From assembly GCA_004193555.1 (NCBI GenBank), contig RPGP01000040.1, positions 129,127 to 193,126 on the forward strand: a DNA stretch of 64,000 nucleotides, given 5' to 3'. The DNA is from Desulfobacteraceae bacterium Eth-SRB1 (GTDB lineage Bacteria > Desulfobacterota > Desulfobacteria > Desulfobacterales > ETH-SRB1). This document shows positions 15,017 to 23,789 of this stretch, piece after piece. How positions within the stretch are numbered: position 1 is the stretch's first letter; each line of letters opens with the position of its first letter. The position numbers and the translations under genes were made by a program. Under the pieces are notes generated by a model. The model was not told the DNA's origin and did not search any database. It saw only the letters and a program-made list of their open reading frames with translations.

Positions 15017-15400
15017 TTATGTTGATTGCCCTATTAAATCACTGATCTCGTCTAATACTTGCGCAAAAGCAGGAGCGGATGCCTCAATAACATTATTTGA
15101 ATGAATATGCTTATGATGAGGAAATGTCTTAATTTCCCGGTGATGCGGCGCCATATCATATCTGAAAATCAAGTCGCTATTCCGATCTTGATAATGATAC
15201 GAATATTTATACACTTCGACAGTCTCTTTAACGTTTACGAATTCTATGAAATGAAGTTTGGACTCATCTATGAAGAAAAGCTCACCTTCAATAATACCAA
15301 TGTGCAGCGAACGTTTATCCTTGACAAGACTGGTCTCAACAATATAAATACAATCCGCAATTTGAGATTCAATTTTCTGAAAATATTCACTTATGAGCAC
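15017..15400 (-). CDS. TumE-family (DUF6516) toxin, second type
   Basis: A 127-residue member of the TumE/DUF6516 group: LHIGIIEGELFFIDESKLHF, the strand KYSYHYQDRNSDLIFRYDMA, and the diagnostic PHHREIKTFPHHKH. It starts ten bases inside the antitoxin gene. It is divergent from the toxin at 2206-2565 and has a different sort of partner and gene order (antitoxin first). Expected to be a growth inhibitor; mechanism unknown to me. Confidence 0.8.
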   Translation of the reverse strand: MLISEYFQKIESQIADCIYIVETSLVKDKRSLHIGIIEGELFFIDESKLHFIEFVNVKETVEVYKYSYHYQDRNSDLIFRYDMAPHHREIKTFPHHKHIHSNNVIEASAPAFAQVLDEISDLIGQST

Positions 15401-15681
15401 AATTCAACCCCCTGCAACTCATTACAATCCTTTTGCAATCGCACTAATGTCTCATACTCGCCTGCCCATCTGATAAATTTAAAATCATCTCCAAGTTTTC
15501 CCTTCTGAAATTCCTCATAAAAATATTTGCTATCCATTCCACTCTCTTTTTCCAATTCTCCTAACTTCCTCTTAGTCTTGGCAATCCCAAAATTTATGAC
15601 TATCAACTGATTTTGTACTGCTGCTTTAATTAAATTTTTCAAATTGTCAGCAGCTTGTGCTCGAATAATAACCTGCGCCAT
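15391..15681 (-). CDS. Antitoxin partner of the DUF6516 toxin
   Basis: 96 residues, helical: IRAQAADNLKNLIKAAVQNQ, LGELEKESGMDSKYFYEEFQ, FIRWAGEYETLVRLQKDCNE. It has no visible DNA-binding motif; the EWAGEYE-like segment is common in small proteins encoded before this toxin type. AGGAGGTG lies seven bases before the ATG. The antitoxin role is inferred from position and the ten-base overlap. Confidence 0.65.
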   Translation of the reverse strand: MAQVIIRAQAADNLKNLIKAAVQNQLIVINFGIAKTKRKLGELEKESGMDSKYFYEEFQKGKLGDDFKFIRWAGEYETLVRLQKDCNELQGVELCS

Positions 15682-15933
15682 AACTATTCACCTCCTCAAA
15701 CTTTGATATTTATCCATTCCAAGCATCCCAGCTTCTCAACTTCTGCCCTCAGTCTCATTTTTTCATTCAACGTTGGATGTTCGATGTTCATCCCTTCTAA
15801 CCTTCTCATCTTCTCTCTTCAGGCTGTCCTCCGACATCTGTCGCTCTGTCCCTTCCCGACCTCTGATCTCCGACCTCTGTCCCTTCCCGTCTGTGTGTGT
15901 CTGTGGCTAATTCTTCTTCAGTTCTTTCATCTT
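15682..15933. other. CT-rich spacer
   Basis: Degenerate satellite (about 15770-15890) and a solo 'gtgtgtgtctgtggctaa' end (15892-15909). It separates the toxin pair from the 3' end of the glycan genes. No terminator hairpin recognised. Confidence 0.55.
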
Positions 15934-17505
15934 TCAGCTTCTATCAATCTCTACCAGACCATTTGCTCCTTTTTTATACTGCCTTGAACAAACGGCACAT
16001 TTCAGAACGTTATCAAGTTTTTCTCCACATTCACAAACCCAGCCGATGCTGTTTGCCGGATTACCGACCATTAAGGCATAATCCGGCGCATCCTTCGTCA
16101 CCACCGCGCCGGCGCCAATGAAGGCGTACCGGCCTATGGTAATCCCGCAGATAACTGTGGCATTCGCTCCGATTGTGGCACCTTTTTTTACCAGTGTCAG
16201 TCGCACCTGATCCATTTTTCTGATTTCAGCCCGTGGATTATAAATGTTGGTAAAAACCATGGAAGGGCCGCAGAAAACCCCATCTTCAAGCGTCACCCCT
16301 TTATATACACTAACATTGTTCTGTATTTTGCATTCATTCCCAACCGTTACATCCGACCCGATGACCACATTCTGGCCAATATTGCATCTTTCGCCAATTT
16401 TCGATCCAGAAAGGATGTGCGAAAAGTGCCAGATCTTTGTGTCTTTTTCTATCCTTACATTCTCATCAATAACCGCACTCTCATGAACAAAATATGATTT
16501 CTTAATTTCATCTTTTCCTTTTAATCCTGTATCCCTTAATCCTGAATCCTGCAACAGGCTTTCCGTTGCCTTTTCGAGGATTTCGAGCACCTCCGCTCCG
16601 TTCTGTGCGTCTGCTATCTTGATGGGTTCACCGTTTGTGTGTTTTGCAAAGTATTTCAGCTCTTCTGTCAGGGGCATCTTTTTCTCATAAGGAATCACTT
16701 CTGTAGGGCCGTCACGTTTGATTGGCTCCCCCTGTATCCAGTCTATCCCCTTTTCATAAAAAAGTATGTTTTTATCATCCGACGAGTCCTCATAGGAAAA
16801 CATGCCCTTTGAACCTATCACAACCATTCTGTGTTCCTTGAACGGATGGAGCCAGCTTACGTATATGTGCCCCACTATGTTGTTGGGATAGGTAAGCACC
16901 GTCATTGAGGAATCATGTATGTGCGGTTGCAGAAATGCCCCGCCGCGGGATATCACTTCTACAGGGAGACTTCCGATAAAATATTGAAAGATCGAGATAT
17001 CGTGGGGCGCAAAACTCCAGAGGATATTCTCTTCGGTCCTTACCGTCCCCAGATTCAGCCGGTTGCTGTAGATATATTCAAGCTTGCCTATCTTCCCTTT
17101 TTTAATCAATTTCTTTATCTTTCGGATAGCGGGATGGAATAGAAGAAGATGCCCTACCATCAGGTTTACGTTGTTTTCTTCGGCAAGTTCTTTAAGACGC
17201 CTTGCTTCTGATGCCTTGAGTGTGAGAGGCTTTTCAACGAGGACGTGTCTTTTATGGGTTATAATAAACCCCGCTATTTTAAAATGGGTCTCGGCAGGGG
17301 TTGCCACTGTGAACCCGTCAAAATCCTCTCTTATCGCATCCCTAATATTTGCAAAGGTCATTACATCAGGATACTTCTCTTTGAATTCGGCGCGCACGTC
17401 GGCATTGGCTTCTACGATTCCCGCCAGACAACCAAGTTCGTGCAAGGTTTTTATGTGGTTTTTTCCCCAGCGGCCTGCGCCGACGACACAGATTTTCTTA
17501 TCCAT
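15934..17505 (-). CDS. WbpB-WbpD fusion: UDP-sugar 3-dehydrogenase + N-acetyltransferase
   Basis: A 523-residue two-domain enzyme. Residues 1 to about 325 are a Gfo/Idh/MocA NAD-dependent dehydrogenase ([10 protein letters not shown] at 7-16, then [11 protein letters not shown] and [10 protein letters not shown]-like active-site strands). From about 340 to the end there is a left-handed beta-helix of hexapeptide repeats ([20 protein letters not shown] and similar) with NPRAEIRK and [18 protein letters not shown], the WbpD/WlbB acetyltransferase. Together these oxidise UDP-GlcNAcA at C3 and, after transamination by WbpE (next gene upstream), acetylate the 3-amino group. The fusion is known in some genomes. 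A C-terminal tail with four cysteines ([20 protein letters not shown]) may bind zinc. It overlaps the aminotransferase by eight bases. Confidence 0.88.
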   Translation of the reverse strand: MDKKICVVGAGRWGKNHIKTLHELGCLAGIVEANADVRAEFKEKYPDVMTFANIRDAIREDFDGFTVATPAETHFKIAGFIITHKRHVLVEKPLTLKASEARRLKELAEENNVNLMVGHLLLFHPAIRKIKKLIKKGKIGKLEYIYSNRLNLGTVRTEENILWSFAPHDISIFQYFIGSLPVEVISRGGAFLQPHIHDSSMTVLTYPNNIVGHIYVSWLHPFKEHRMVVIGSKGMFSYEDSSDDKNILFYEKGIDWIQGEPIKRDGPTEVIPYEKKMPLTEELKYFAKHTNGEPIKIADAQNGAEVLEILEKATESLLQDSGLRDTGLKGKDEIKKSYFVHESAVIDENVRIEKDTKIWHFSHILSGSKIGERCNIGQNVVIGSDVTVGNECKIQNNVSVYKGVTLEDGVFCGPSMVFTNIYNPRAEIRKMDQVRLTLVKKGATIGANATVICGITIGRYAFIGAGAVVTKDAPDYALMVGNPANSIGWVCECGEKLDNVLKCAVCSRQYKKGANGLVEIDRS

Positions 17506-18637
17506 AAAACTCTCCTATCTTTTCGACTACGTAGTTTTGCATTTCTGTTGTCAATTCCGGATAGATGGGAAGTGCAACAGTGTGTGTTGCAGCATGCTCA
17601 CTGTGCGGAAAATCACCTGATTTATAGCCCAGGTATTCAAAGCATTTCTGCTCGTGAAACGGCACCGGGTAATACACTTCCGTTCCGACATTATTATCTT
17701 TTAGAAACTCCCTTATTTCATCCCGCCGTTCCGGGACAGAAATAACATACTGATTATAAATATGATACTCTCTTTTATAAGCAATAACGGGCTTCTTTAT
17801 CCCAGCGTCGGCAGCGAGATTCTCATCATAGTACACGGCATTTTCTTGTCGCATCTTGTGCCACGTATCCAGATGATGCAGCTTTACAAGAAGAACCGCC
17901 GCCTGGATGGGATCGAGCCTGAAATTGCCGCCGATCAGCGCGTGATAATATTTAGGCTTCGCGCCATGATTCCTCAGCTTCTTCAACTTCTCATCCAGAG
18001 CCGGATCATTCGTCACAACCATGCCACCGTCGCCCATAGCCCCAAGATTCTTGCTGGGAAAGAATGAAAAACAACCAAATGTTCCCATACTGCCCGCCTT
18101 CAGCTCGCCATTTTTTGAATGATATCTCGCGCCGATCGCCTGCGCCGCATCCTCAACCACCGGAATATCAAACTCCCCGGCAATCTCAAGAATCGGATCC
18201 ATATCCGCGCACTGCCCATACAAATGCACCGGAATAATCGCTTTGACCTTATCTATCTTTCCGGTTTCTCTTTCAAACCACTCCTTCAAAGCATCAGGAC
18301 TGATATTATACGTAAAAGGATCTATATCCACAAACGCGGGAGTTGCCCCCAATCTCGCAATAACGCCCGCCGTGGAAAAAAACGAAAACGGCGTAGTAAT
18401 AACAATATCACCAGGCCCGACATCCAGAGCCATAAGCGAAATCAACAAAGCATCAGTCCCCGACGATACGCCAGTCGCAAACCTCGCCCCCACATACTCC
18501 GCGATCCGCTCCTCCAGCTCCACAACCATCGGCCCCATAATATACCGCGTAGAATCAACAACCCCGTTAACAGCAGCCTTCACATCCTTTTCAATCGTCC
18601 TCAACTGCGCAGACAAATCAAGCAACGGAACATTCAT
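17498..18637 (-). CDS. DegT/DnrJ aminotransferase, WbpE-like
   Basis: 379 residues from the ATG at 18637 ([12 protein letters not shown]), which has GGGGAGAG just upstream; longer in-frame starts overlap the previous gene and add a basic non-conserved stretch. Family hallmarks: [47 protein letters not shown], and the PLP-lysine motif [16 protein letters not shown]. Next to the WbpB-WbpD fusion it should transfer an amino group to the 3-keto UDP-sugar using glutamate. It belongs to the UDP-GlcNAc(3NAc)A branch. Confidence 0.88.
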   Translation of the reverse strand: MNVPLLDLSAQLRTIEKDVKAAVNGVVDSTRYIMGPMVVELEERIAEYVGARFATGVSSGTDALLISLMALDVGPGDIVITTPFSFFSTAGVIARLGATPAFVDIDPFTYNISPDALKEWFERETGKIDKVKAIIPVHLYGQCADMDPILEIAGEFDIPVVEDAAQAIGARYHSKNGELKAGSMGTFGCFSFFPSKNLGAMGDGGMVVTNDPALDEKLKKLRNHGAKPKYYHALIGGNFRLDPIQAAVLLVKLHHLDTWHKMRQENAVYYDENLAADAGIKKPVIAYKREYHIYNQYVISVPERRDEIREFLKDNNVGTEVYYPVPFHEQKCFEYLGYKSGDFPHSEHAATHTVALPIYPELTTEMQNYVVEKIGEFYG

Positions 18638-18690
18638 TCTCTCCCCTTTCATTCTAATCCCTTTAATCCTCTTAATCCTTAATCCTTTCT

Positions 18691-20652
18691 TCAACAGCTT
18701 CGAGCTTTTTTCACAACTATATTCCAAGCCGCCTTCCAAAAATACCCCCACTGCGTCCTCACCGGATGCGCCATGTAGGCATTTATATATTTCCTTTCCG
18801 ATTCACAAATCTCATCAAAAGTCTTCGGCAAATCCGCATAAAAGGGCGGCACCAGTCCCGGCACAACTGTCTTTCTGAATTCCTGAAGGTCTGCAGGATA
18901 AAGATTGAAATAATGATCGCTTAAAGGCCGCACCCCGACCAGATTCATTTCCCCCTTTATCCAGTTATATAGCATTGGAAGTTCGTCCAGCCATGCCCTT
19001 CGCATAAACCTGCCCAGGGTTGTAACACGAAAATCATTCTTAAACTTGCCACCCTGCTGCAATTTATTCATTTCGTAGATATATTCCTGGAGATATTCGG
19101 AATAAGGATGCATGGTCCTGAATTTATATACGTCTATCCTATTGCCATTCAATCCCATCCTGCTGAATTTGACGAGAGGGCCGTATGACGGATTTTCATC
19201 AATGGAAGAGGTCTTTACCTTTTGCGCTATGAAATACAGATCATCCCCAATCTTACTTTCCGCGACTATCTTAAAACCGCAGAAACAAAGCCTGCCCAGC
19301 GTCTCCGCCCGGGATATAGCCCGATTTTCACCCTTTGTAATCATAAAATAAAGCTTCCTTGTCACAGAAAGCTTTGGAAACACGCGCCTGAAAATATAAT
19401 TGATAAAATAAAAAATATGCGAAAAATATTTTGGATATTTCTCAAAAAAATGCTTTCTGTACAGGCCTATGGTATTTACCCTCCCTACAAAATAGCCGCC
19501 CGGAAGAAGCATTTTATGAGCCTCTAAAAAAAACCTGTTGACCCAGCGGATATTATTAACCCGTTCCAGATTGATAAGCAACCGAATATAGACAGGATTG
19601 TCTGTTTTTTGATAGTACAATTCATTTTTGTGTATAACGGCTGACTCTATACGTATGATACTGACTAGATCGAGGGTCTGGTCAAGGAAATCAAATACCT
19701 CATGACAATCATTAAACACCTTCAGCAATTTATCTTTTACCGGTCTTGTAAGGCGCAAGCGCAATCCCTCTATATCTATCTCAAAAGGCAGATTCTCCTG
19801 TTTTATTGCAGTCTTTATCTCCTCAATTGATTCAATATCGTGCCCGTTTTTCCCATTAGTTTTCCTGACATAATAGATATAATAAAGTACAGCTTCAGCC
19901 ATGATAAGAACAACAAAAAATCCAAGTACCTGAAACCTTGAATAATGGAAAAGCCCGAACGCGAAAACAAAAACCGCCACTGTCGCGGCCATGAAAACAA
20001 CCGCCTTTGTCCACTGCGCAATTGCATAGTAATAATTGCGAAAACCAGAATCAAACTTTCTTGTAATAAAGGCGGTGACAAACCACAGACCATATATGAC
20101 AAGGAGCAGTTTTTCATATTCAGGGGAAAGGTGAAACGTTCCCCTTTTTAAATAATTCATGATGAAAAATATAAACGTGACCAGGAAAAAATCACTGACA
20201 GATAAAACGAGTAAGTGCTTTGGCTTTGGCTTCGCATAATCCGTGCCTGCATAAGCAACATCCGCCCTGTGAATCATCATATAACAAAACGAAGATACAA
20301 TTACCTCCCAAATAAAAAAAAGACCACACGTCCCGAAAACCTGCAGCCTTGAAAATCCATGCAGCCCCATCACAACCACCATGAGAGCCACGCAATACAC
20401 CACATATATCGTTGACCTTGCAAGCAGAAGCATCAACGCCCCATAACTTTTAGAAAAATCAAACCCAAACTTCTTCGTAAAGAGCGAAACAAACAACCAG
20501 ATAAAATAAAACGCGAATAACAACTTCACATACAGCAAAGAAAGCTCAAAAGACCCCCTCTTCCAATAATTCATCCCGAAGAATGAAACGTTGACCAGAA
20601 AAAAACTTATCAGGCCCAAGATAAAAGGCGAAATAGTGCGAGACCTGTTCAT
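18691..20652 (-). CDS. Sugar transferase with duplicated membrane module and methyltransferase-like insert
   Basis: 653 residues from the ATG at 20652 (an ATG at 20685 is also possible). C-terminal 160 residues are the bacterial sugar transferase (WbaP/WecA-independent PGT) domain: VYKFRTMHPYSE, TTLGRFMRRAWLDELPMLYN, and GEMNLVGVRPLS, the catalytic region that loads a sugar-1-phosphate on undecaprenyl phosphate. The N-terminal half is a four-helix module present twice: residues 38-73 (MNYWKRGSFELS...) align with 176-211 (MNYLKRGTFHLS...), and GLHGFSRLQVFG with GLFHYSRFQVLG at the same offset. Between them and the catalytic part is a region like the end of a methyltransferase (FLEAHKMLLPGGYFVGRVN) without a SAM-binding loop. 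Numbering is from 20685. Confidence 0.8.
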   Translation of the reverse strand: MNRSRTISPFILGLISFFLVNVSFFGMNYWKRGSFELSLLYVKLLFAFYFIWLFVSLFTKKFGFDFSKSYGALMLLLARSTIYVVYCVALMVVVMGLHGFSRLQVFGTCGLFFIWEVIVSSFCYMMIHRADVAYAGTDYAKPKPKHLLVLSVSDFFLVTFIFFIMNYLKRGTFHLSPEYEKLLLVIYGLWFVTAFITRKFDSGFRNYYYAIAQWTKAVVFMAATVAVFVFAFGLFHYSRFQVLGFFVVLIMAEAVLYYIYYVRKTNGKNGHDIESIEEIKTAIKQENLPFEIDIEGLRLRLTRPVKDKLLKVFNDCHEVFDFLDQTLDLVSIIRIESAVIHKNELYYQKTDNPVYIRLLINLERVNNIRWVNRFFLEAHKMLLPGGYFVGRVNTIGLYRKHFFEKYPKYFSHIFYFINYIFRRVFPKLSVTRKLYFMITKGENRAISRAETLGRLCFCGFKIVAESKIGDDLYFIAQKVKTSSIDENPSYGPLVKFSRMGLNGNRIDVYKFRTMHPYSEYLQEYIYEMNKLQQGGKFKNDFRVTTLGRFMRRAWLDELPMLYNWIKGEMNLVGVRPLSDHYFNLYPADLQEFRKTVVPGLVPPFYADLPKTFDEICESERKYINAYMAHPVRTQWGYFWKAAWNIVVKKARSC

Positions 20653-20700
20653 TTCTTTAATACCTGTATGATTATTTTGTAGCATATTAGCAAAACTATC

Positions 20701-20864
20701 TTAGCCACAGACCCACACAGAAACACGCAGACAAAATAACATTAGGTTCTTTTCGCGAAGCGATGACTCTTTTTATCCGGCGAAGCCTGCCCCGTAGCTC
20801 CGGGAGATGGTACTGGGGTCCGCCGGCTAAATGTCTGTGTCAGTCTGTGTGTGTCTGCGGCTAA
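20701..20864. mobile_element. MITE-like element with TTAGCCACAGAC ends
   Basis: 164 bases with 32-base imperfect terminal inverted repeats (26 of 32 match). The right end consists of GTCTGTGT units at 10-base spacing (20833, 20843, 20853). The interior shares 'cgcgaagcgatgact' with the element at 14739-14950 and has absorbed a CCCCGT...ACTGGGGT piece. A further solo end at 20933-20948 lies in the 3' part of the VanZ-like gene. Confidence 0.75.
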
Positions 20865-20880
20865 TCCCAAAAAGTCCCTG

Positions 20881-21303
20881 TCAGTCTGTGCGAGTCTGTG
20901 CCTGCCCCGTAGCTCCGACAGATGGTACTGGGGTGCGTCTGTGGCTAAGAAAAAACGCCCAAACAAAAACAAACGATACGACCCCAACCACATTAGCAAC
21001 AACATCATGCCAATTAAAAGTCCTGGTCGGCATCACATATTGCACACCCTCAAACAAAACCCCCACCAAAACAATCCCCACCAGATATAAACAGGATCGC
21101 TTTTTCTCAAACGCAAAAAAAGCCAGAGCAGTCAAAACAAAATATCCAAAAACATGAAGAAAAAACCCAGATCGAGTAATAGACATTTTTGCTAAAAAAG
21201 ATTGATCCCCAGCGCTATTGGGCACAACCGAAAAAAACACAATCAACCCAAACCATATAAAAAACAAAAGCTTATAAGTAATCCGCACGAATATACATCC
21301 CAA
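20881..21303 (-). CDS. VanZ-like membrane protein with repeat-derived tail
   Basis: About 140 residues with four hydrophobic segments: LLFFIWFGLIVFFSVVPNSA, FGYFVLTALAFFAFE, LVGIVLVGVLFEGVQYVMPT, and VVANVVGVVSFVFVWAFF. The GxxxEGxQ and R(x)nDxxDVxANxxG pattern of VanZ-family proteins is seen as LFEGVQYVMPTRTFNWHDVV. The start is uncertain (TTG at 21303 or GTG at 21288). The final 21 residues after FFLSHRR come from the 'gtctgtggctaa' and CCCCGT repeats. It sits between the sugar transferase and IS66 remnants; role unknown. Confidence 0.65.
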   Translation of the reverse strand: MGCIFVRITYKLLFFIWFGLIVFFSVVPNSAGDQSFLAKMSITRSGFFLHVFGYFVLTALAFFAFEKKRSCLYLVGIVLVGVLFEGVQYVMPTRTFNWHDVVANVVGVVSFVFVWAFFLSHRRTPVPSVGATGQAQTRTD

Positions 21304-21307
21304 AGTT

Positions 21308-21619
21308 TTAACCTTCCCGCCAGCTAATCAGCTTACCAGCTAAAATACTCACAATCCTCCCCGCCGCCTTCCCGCCAACTACCCTTGGGTAACTCATAAG
21401 GTCAGAAGGTAACAGCGTCCCCCATTGGATATTTCTATCCCAGTATAGAATTTTCAGAATATTTCGCCTTCGATTACAAAAAACAAACAGATGACCGGAA
21501 AAAGGATCAAGCTCCATGCTTTCCTGAACCAGGATCGACAGACCGTTGATTGCCTTTCTCATATCCGTATTGCCGAGGGCAAGGTAGACTCTCATTTGGG
21601 ATGACGTCAATAACATCAC
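21308..21619 (-). pseudogene. tnpB: IS66 TnpB, truncated and fused to a foreign tail
   Basis: Residues 1-63 are IS66 Orf2: MRVYLALGNTDMRKAINGLS, FVFCNRRRNILKILYWDRN. At WDRN, where TnpB normally continues GFCLWYKRLE, the sequence switches to IQWGTLLPSDLMSYPRVVGG and KAAGRIVSILAG. That tail is the repeat 21321-21430, found again at 23670-23779, and it resembles the C-terminus of WecB-type epimerases (compare DAAGRIVRILAN in the gene at 22382). So the IS66 element lost the rest of tnpB and all of tnpC at this junction. Confidence 0.8.
21321..21430. repeat. 110-bp direct repeat, copy 1
   Basis: Matches 23670-23779 at 106 of 110 positions in the same orientation, with 79 identical bases at the right side. 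The two copies enclose the IS66 remnant, the orphan XRE gene and the epimerase gene. Confidence 0.9.
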
Positions 21620-21951
21620 TTCTGCTCCAAAGCGTGAACCAGCCTTTGAAGCGTCAAAGGATAAAAATCATCGCTGACTTCAATCCGGTATCGATCATCG
21701 AGCACGATACAAAGGGGCGCTCTCCCAACTTTACTGCCGACATCCATTGGCGGCGCTAATGGAACAGGAACAAACGACACTGGATTAACCTTCGCGCTGT
21801 CTTGCCTTTTCTTCCAGTATCCAAAGGATCTTGAACTCAACCCGTTTAAGCGGCAATATTCTGCCTGGCTTATATCTGTCTTCTCCCAAGATGTTATATG
21901 CGCTTGCCAGAATTTCCTCTTTTGCTTAAGGGTGTGCTTTGATTTTGCCAT
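21616..21951 (-). CDS. tnpA: IS66 TnpA (Orf1)
   Basis: 111 residues from the ATG at 21951 (GGAGG ahead of it). KQKRKFWQAHITSWEKTDIS in part, QAEYCRLNGLSSRSFGYWKK and the late LCIVLDDRYRIEVSDDFYP are typical of IS66 Orf1. It overlaps tnpB by four bases as in complete elements. Without tnpC, the transposase, the element is dead unless helped from elsewhere. Confidence 0.85.
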   Translation of the reverse strand: MAKSKHTLKQKRKFWQAHITSWEKTDISQAEYCRLNGLSSRSFGYWKKRQDSAKVNPVSFVPVPLAPPMDVGSKVGRAPLCIVLDDRYRIEVSDDFYPLTLQRLVHALEQK

Positions 21952-22066
21952 AATAAACCTCCACTTTTTATAAGTTTCGGTCCAATATGACATGGATGCC
22001 TGGTTATGTGAAGATGCGGTTTATTAAGCGCTTACCTTGCTCTGCAAAGAATGAAGGAATTTGATC

Positions 22067-22354
22067 ATGGGTAAAAGATTACAAGATAAGCATAAAAAAT
22101 TGCTAAGTGATCCTAAATATAGAAAAGCCTATATGGAACTTGAAGATGAGTTTATTATTGCAAAGGCGCTTATTCAGGCCAGAACAAACGCAAACCTGAC
22201 CCAGAAACAGATTGCAGAACGTATGGGAACAACCCAATCTGTTGTTGCCAGGATAGAATCGGGTAAACCTTTACCCAGCCTCAAAAGTGTAATCAGATAT
22301 GCTGCGGCTGTAAACAGCAGAATAGATCTAAAACTTGTACAAGCTGACAAATAA
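22067..22354 (+). CDS. Orphan XRE-type antitoxin
   Basis: 95 residues from the ATG at 22067, with GAAGGA upstream. The N-terminal DPKYRKAYMELEDEFIIAKA and the helix-turn-helix LTQKQIAERMGTTQSVVARI with ESGKPLPSLKSVIRYAAAV are those of the HigA-like antitoxins that follow RelE/HigB-type toxins. No toxin gene is found on either side, so it has become a solitary regulator or has lost its partner. It is the only plus-strand gene within the glycan block 15.9-26.6 kb. Confidence 0.85.
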   Translation: MGKRLQDKHKKLLSDPKYRKAYMELEDEFIIAKALIQARTNANLTQKQIAERMGTTQSVVARIESGKPLPSLKSVIRYAAAVNSRIDLKLVQADK

Positions 22355-22381
22355 ATCCCAGCATTTGCTTTTCTAATCTTC

Positions 22382-23575
22382 TCACCTTCTCACCTTCTTC
22401 TCTTCTCGCCTTCCCACCCGCTCACTGTTTGCTAAAATCCTCACAATTCTCCCTGCCGCGTCTCCATCCCACAAATCCGGCACTTTCCCCTTCTTGCCAT
22501 TTCCCTTGAGAATGTCCTCCACCTCATATTCAAGTTCATCAATTCTCACCAACTTATTTGTGCCCTCCAATACAGTAACCGGCCGTTCAGTATTCTCCCG
22601 CAAAGTCAAACATGGCACTCCAAGGGCAGTGGTCTCTTCCTGCATTCCTCCACTGTCGGTAATGACCAATTTCGCATTTTTCCACAGATACAAAGACTCC
22701 TGAAATCCCAGAGGCGGCAATTGATAAATTTTATCTGACAGACTGCAATCATAGTGTTTCAGCATCTTGGCTGTTCTGGGATGAACAGGAAAAACAATCG
22801 GGATATTTTCGGCAATTCTATTCAATGCCCTGACAATGCCTGCGAGTGATTCGCGATTATCCACATTGGATGGGCGATGCAAAGTAAGAAATACATACTG
22901 ATCAAGCTCCTGCTTAAGAGACTGATGCTCAAACCCTGCCGGATCAACTGCTTCGAGTTTTTTGAGCTGGTACAGGAGATTGTCAATCATCACATGGCCG
23001 ACAAAATATATACGATTCTCCGGCTTGCCCTCTTTTCTCAAATTATCAACAGCGCTTTGTTCAGTTACAAAGAAATAATCGGTAATGGCATCTGTTACCA
23101 TGCGATTGATTTCTTCAGGCATGGTCAAATCAAAACTACGCAAACCCGCCTCTACATGGGCAACCTTTATCAAGAGCTTTTTCGCAACTATGCTGCACGC
23201 CAGTGTTGAATTGACATCACCGACAACAATTACAATATCCGGCTTTTCTTTTAAACAGACTTTTTCAAAACCGGTCATAATCCTGGCAGTCTGCTCCGCG
23301 TGACTGCCCGATCCTGCCTCTAAAAAATAGTCCGGCTTAGGAATCTCCAGATCATCAAAAAACGCCTGCGACATCTCATAATCATAATGCTGCCCAGTGT
23401 GCACAAGCTTCCAATCCAATTTTGGATTATTAGCACTCGATGCTTCTTCTGTTACTAATTTAGAATTAAAAATTAATAATTCATCATTGCGGGAACGGAG
23501 TGCTCGCACAATCGGCGCAATCTTCATAAAGTTAGGCCGTGCCCCGGCAACAAGAATCAGTTTATATTTTTTCAA
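22382..23575 (-). CDS. UDP-GlcNAc 2-epimerase family (WecB/WbpI type)
   Basis: 397 residues of non-hydrolysing epimerase: VAGARPNFMKIAPIVRAL, VHTGQHYDYEMSQAFFDDL, HVEAGLRSFDLTMPEEINR, VTDSGGMQEETTALGVPC in modified form, and RENTERPVTVLEGTN. Given WbpB-D and WbpE nearby it may make UDP-ManNAc(3NAc)A as WbpI does, but plain WecB activity is equally possible. Residues 29-55 (RNDELLIFNSKL...NNPKLDW) interrupt the usual loop between the first helix and VHTGQHYD. Their DNA (23411-23491) is an AT-rich 'attaaaaattaataattcat' repeat seen elsewhere, inserted in frame. The C-terminal SERVGRREEKKVRR comes from CT-rich sequence. Confidence 0.88.
   Translation of the reverse strand: MKKYKLILVAGARPNFMKIAPIVRALRSRNDELLIFNSKLVTEEASSANNPKLDWKLVHTGQHYDYEMSQAFFDDLEIPKPDYFLEAGSGSHAEQTARIMTGFEKVCLKEKPDIVIVVGDVNSTLACSIVAKKLLIKVAHVEAGLRSFDLTMPEEINRMVTDAITDYFFVTEQSAVDNLRKEGKPENRIYFVGHVMIDNLLYQLKKLEAVDPAGFEHQSLKQELDQYVFLTLHRPSNVDNRESLAGIVRALNRIAENIPIVFPVHPRTAKMLKHYDCSLSDKIYQLPPLGFQESLYLWKNAKLVITDSGGMQEETTALGVPCLTLRENTERPVTVLEGTNKLVRIDELEYEVEDILKGNGKKGKVPDLWDGDAAGRIVRILANSERVGRREEKKVRR
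23411..23491 (-). repeat. AT-rich repeat inserted in frame in the epimerase gene
   Basis: Contains 'attaaaaattaataattcat', a variant of the ATTCAAAATTCATAATTGAT family also present at 6076-6096, 9688-9706 and 26235-26272. It adds about 27 codons without disturbing the frame. Confidence 0.6.
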
Positions 23576-23669
23576 ATCCAGAAATCCTCATATCCACCTT
23601 CTGACGTTTTTTCCTTTTTCATTTTTGCCTTTCTTATCAGCTCATCAGCTTAAGAGCTTACCAGCTCAC

Positions 23670-23779
23670 CAGCTTATCAGCTCACCAGCTAAAACCCTCA
23701 CAATCCTCCCCGCCGCCTTCCCGCCAACTACCCTTGGGTAACTCATAAGGTCAGAAGGTAACAGCGTCCCCCATTGGAT
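23670..23779. repeat. 110-bp direct repeat, copy 2
   Basis: Second copy of 21321-21430. Read on the minus strand it encodes IQWGTLLPSDLMSYPRVVGG followed by KAAGRIVRVLAGELISW, without an attached gene start. It follows ten bases after the AbiEii stop codon. Confidence 0.9.
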
Positions 23780-23789
23780 CTCTATCAAA

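Noticed and set aside
18119-18682. Plus-strand open frame of 187 codons
   Set aside because: Antisense to the aminotransferase gene; the translated protein is Arg/Asn/His-rich without any fold signature.
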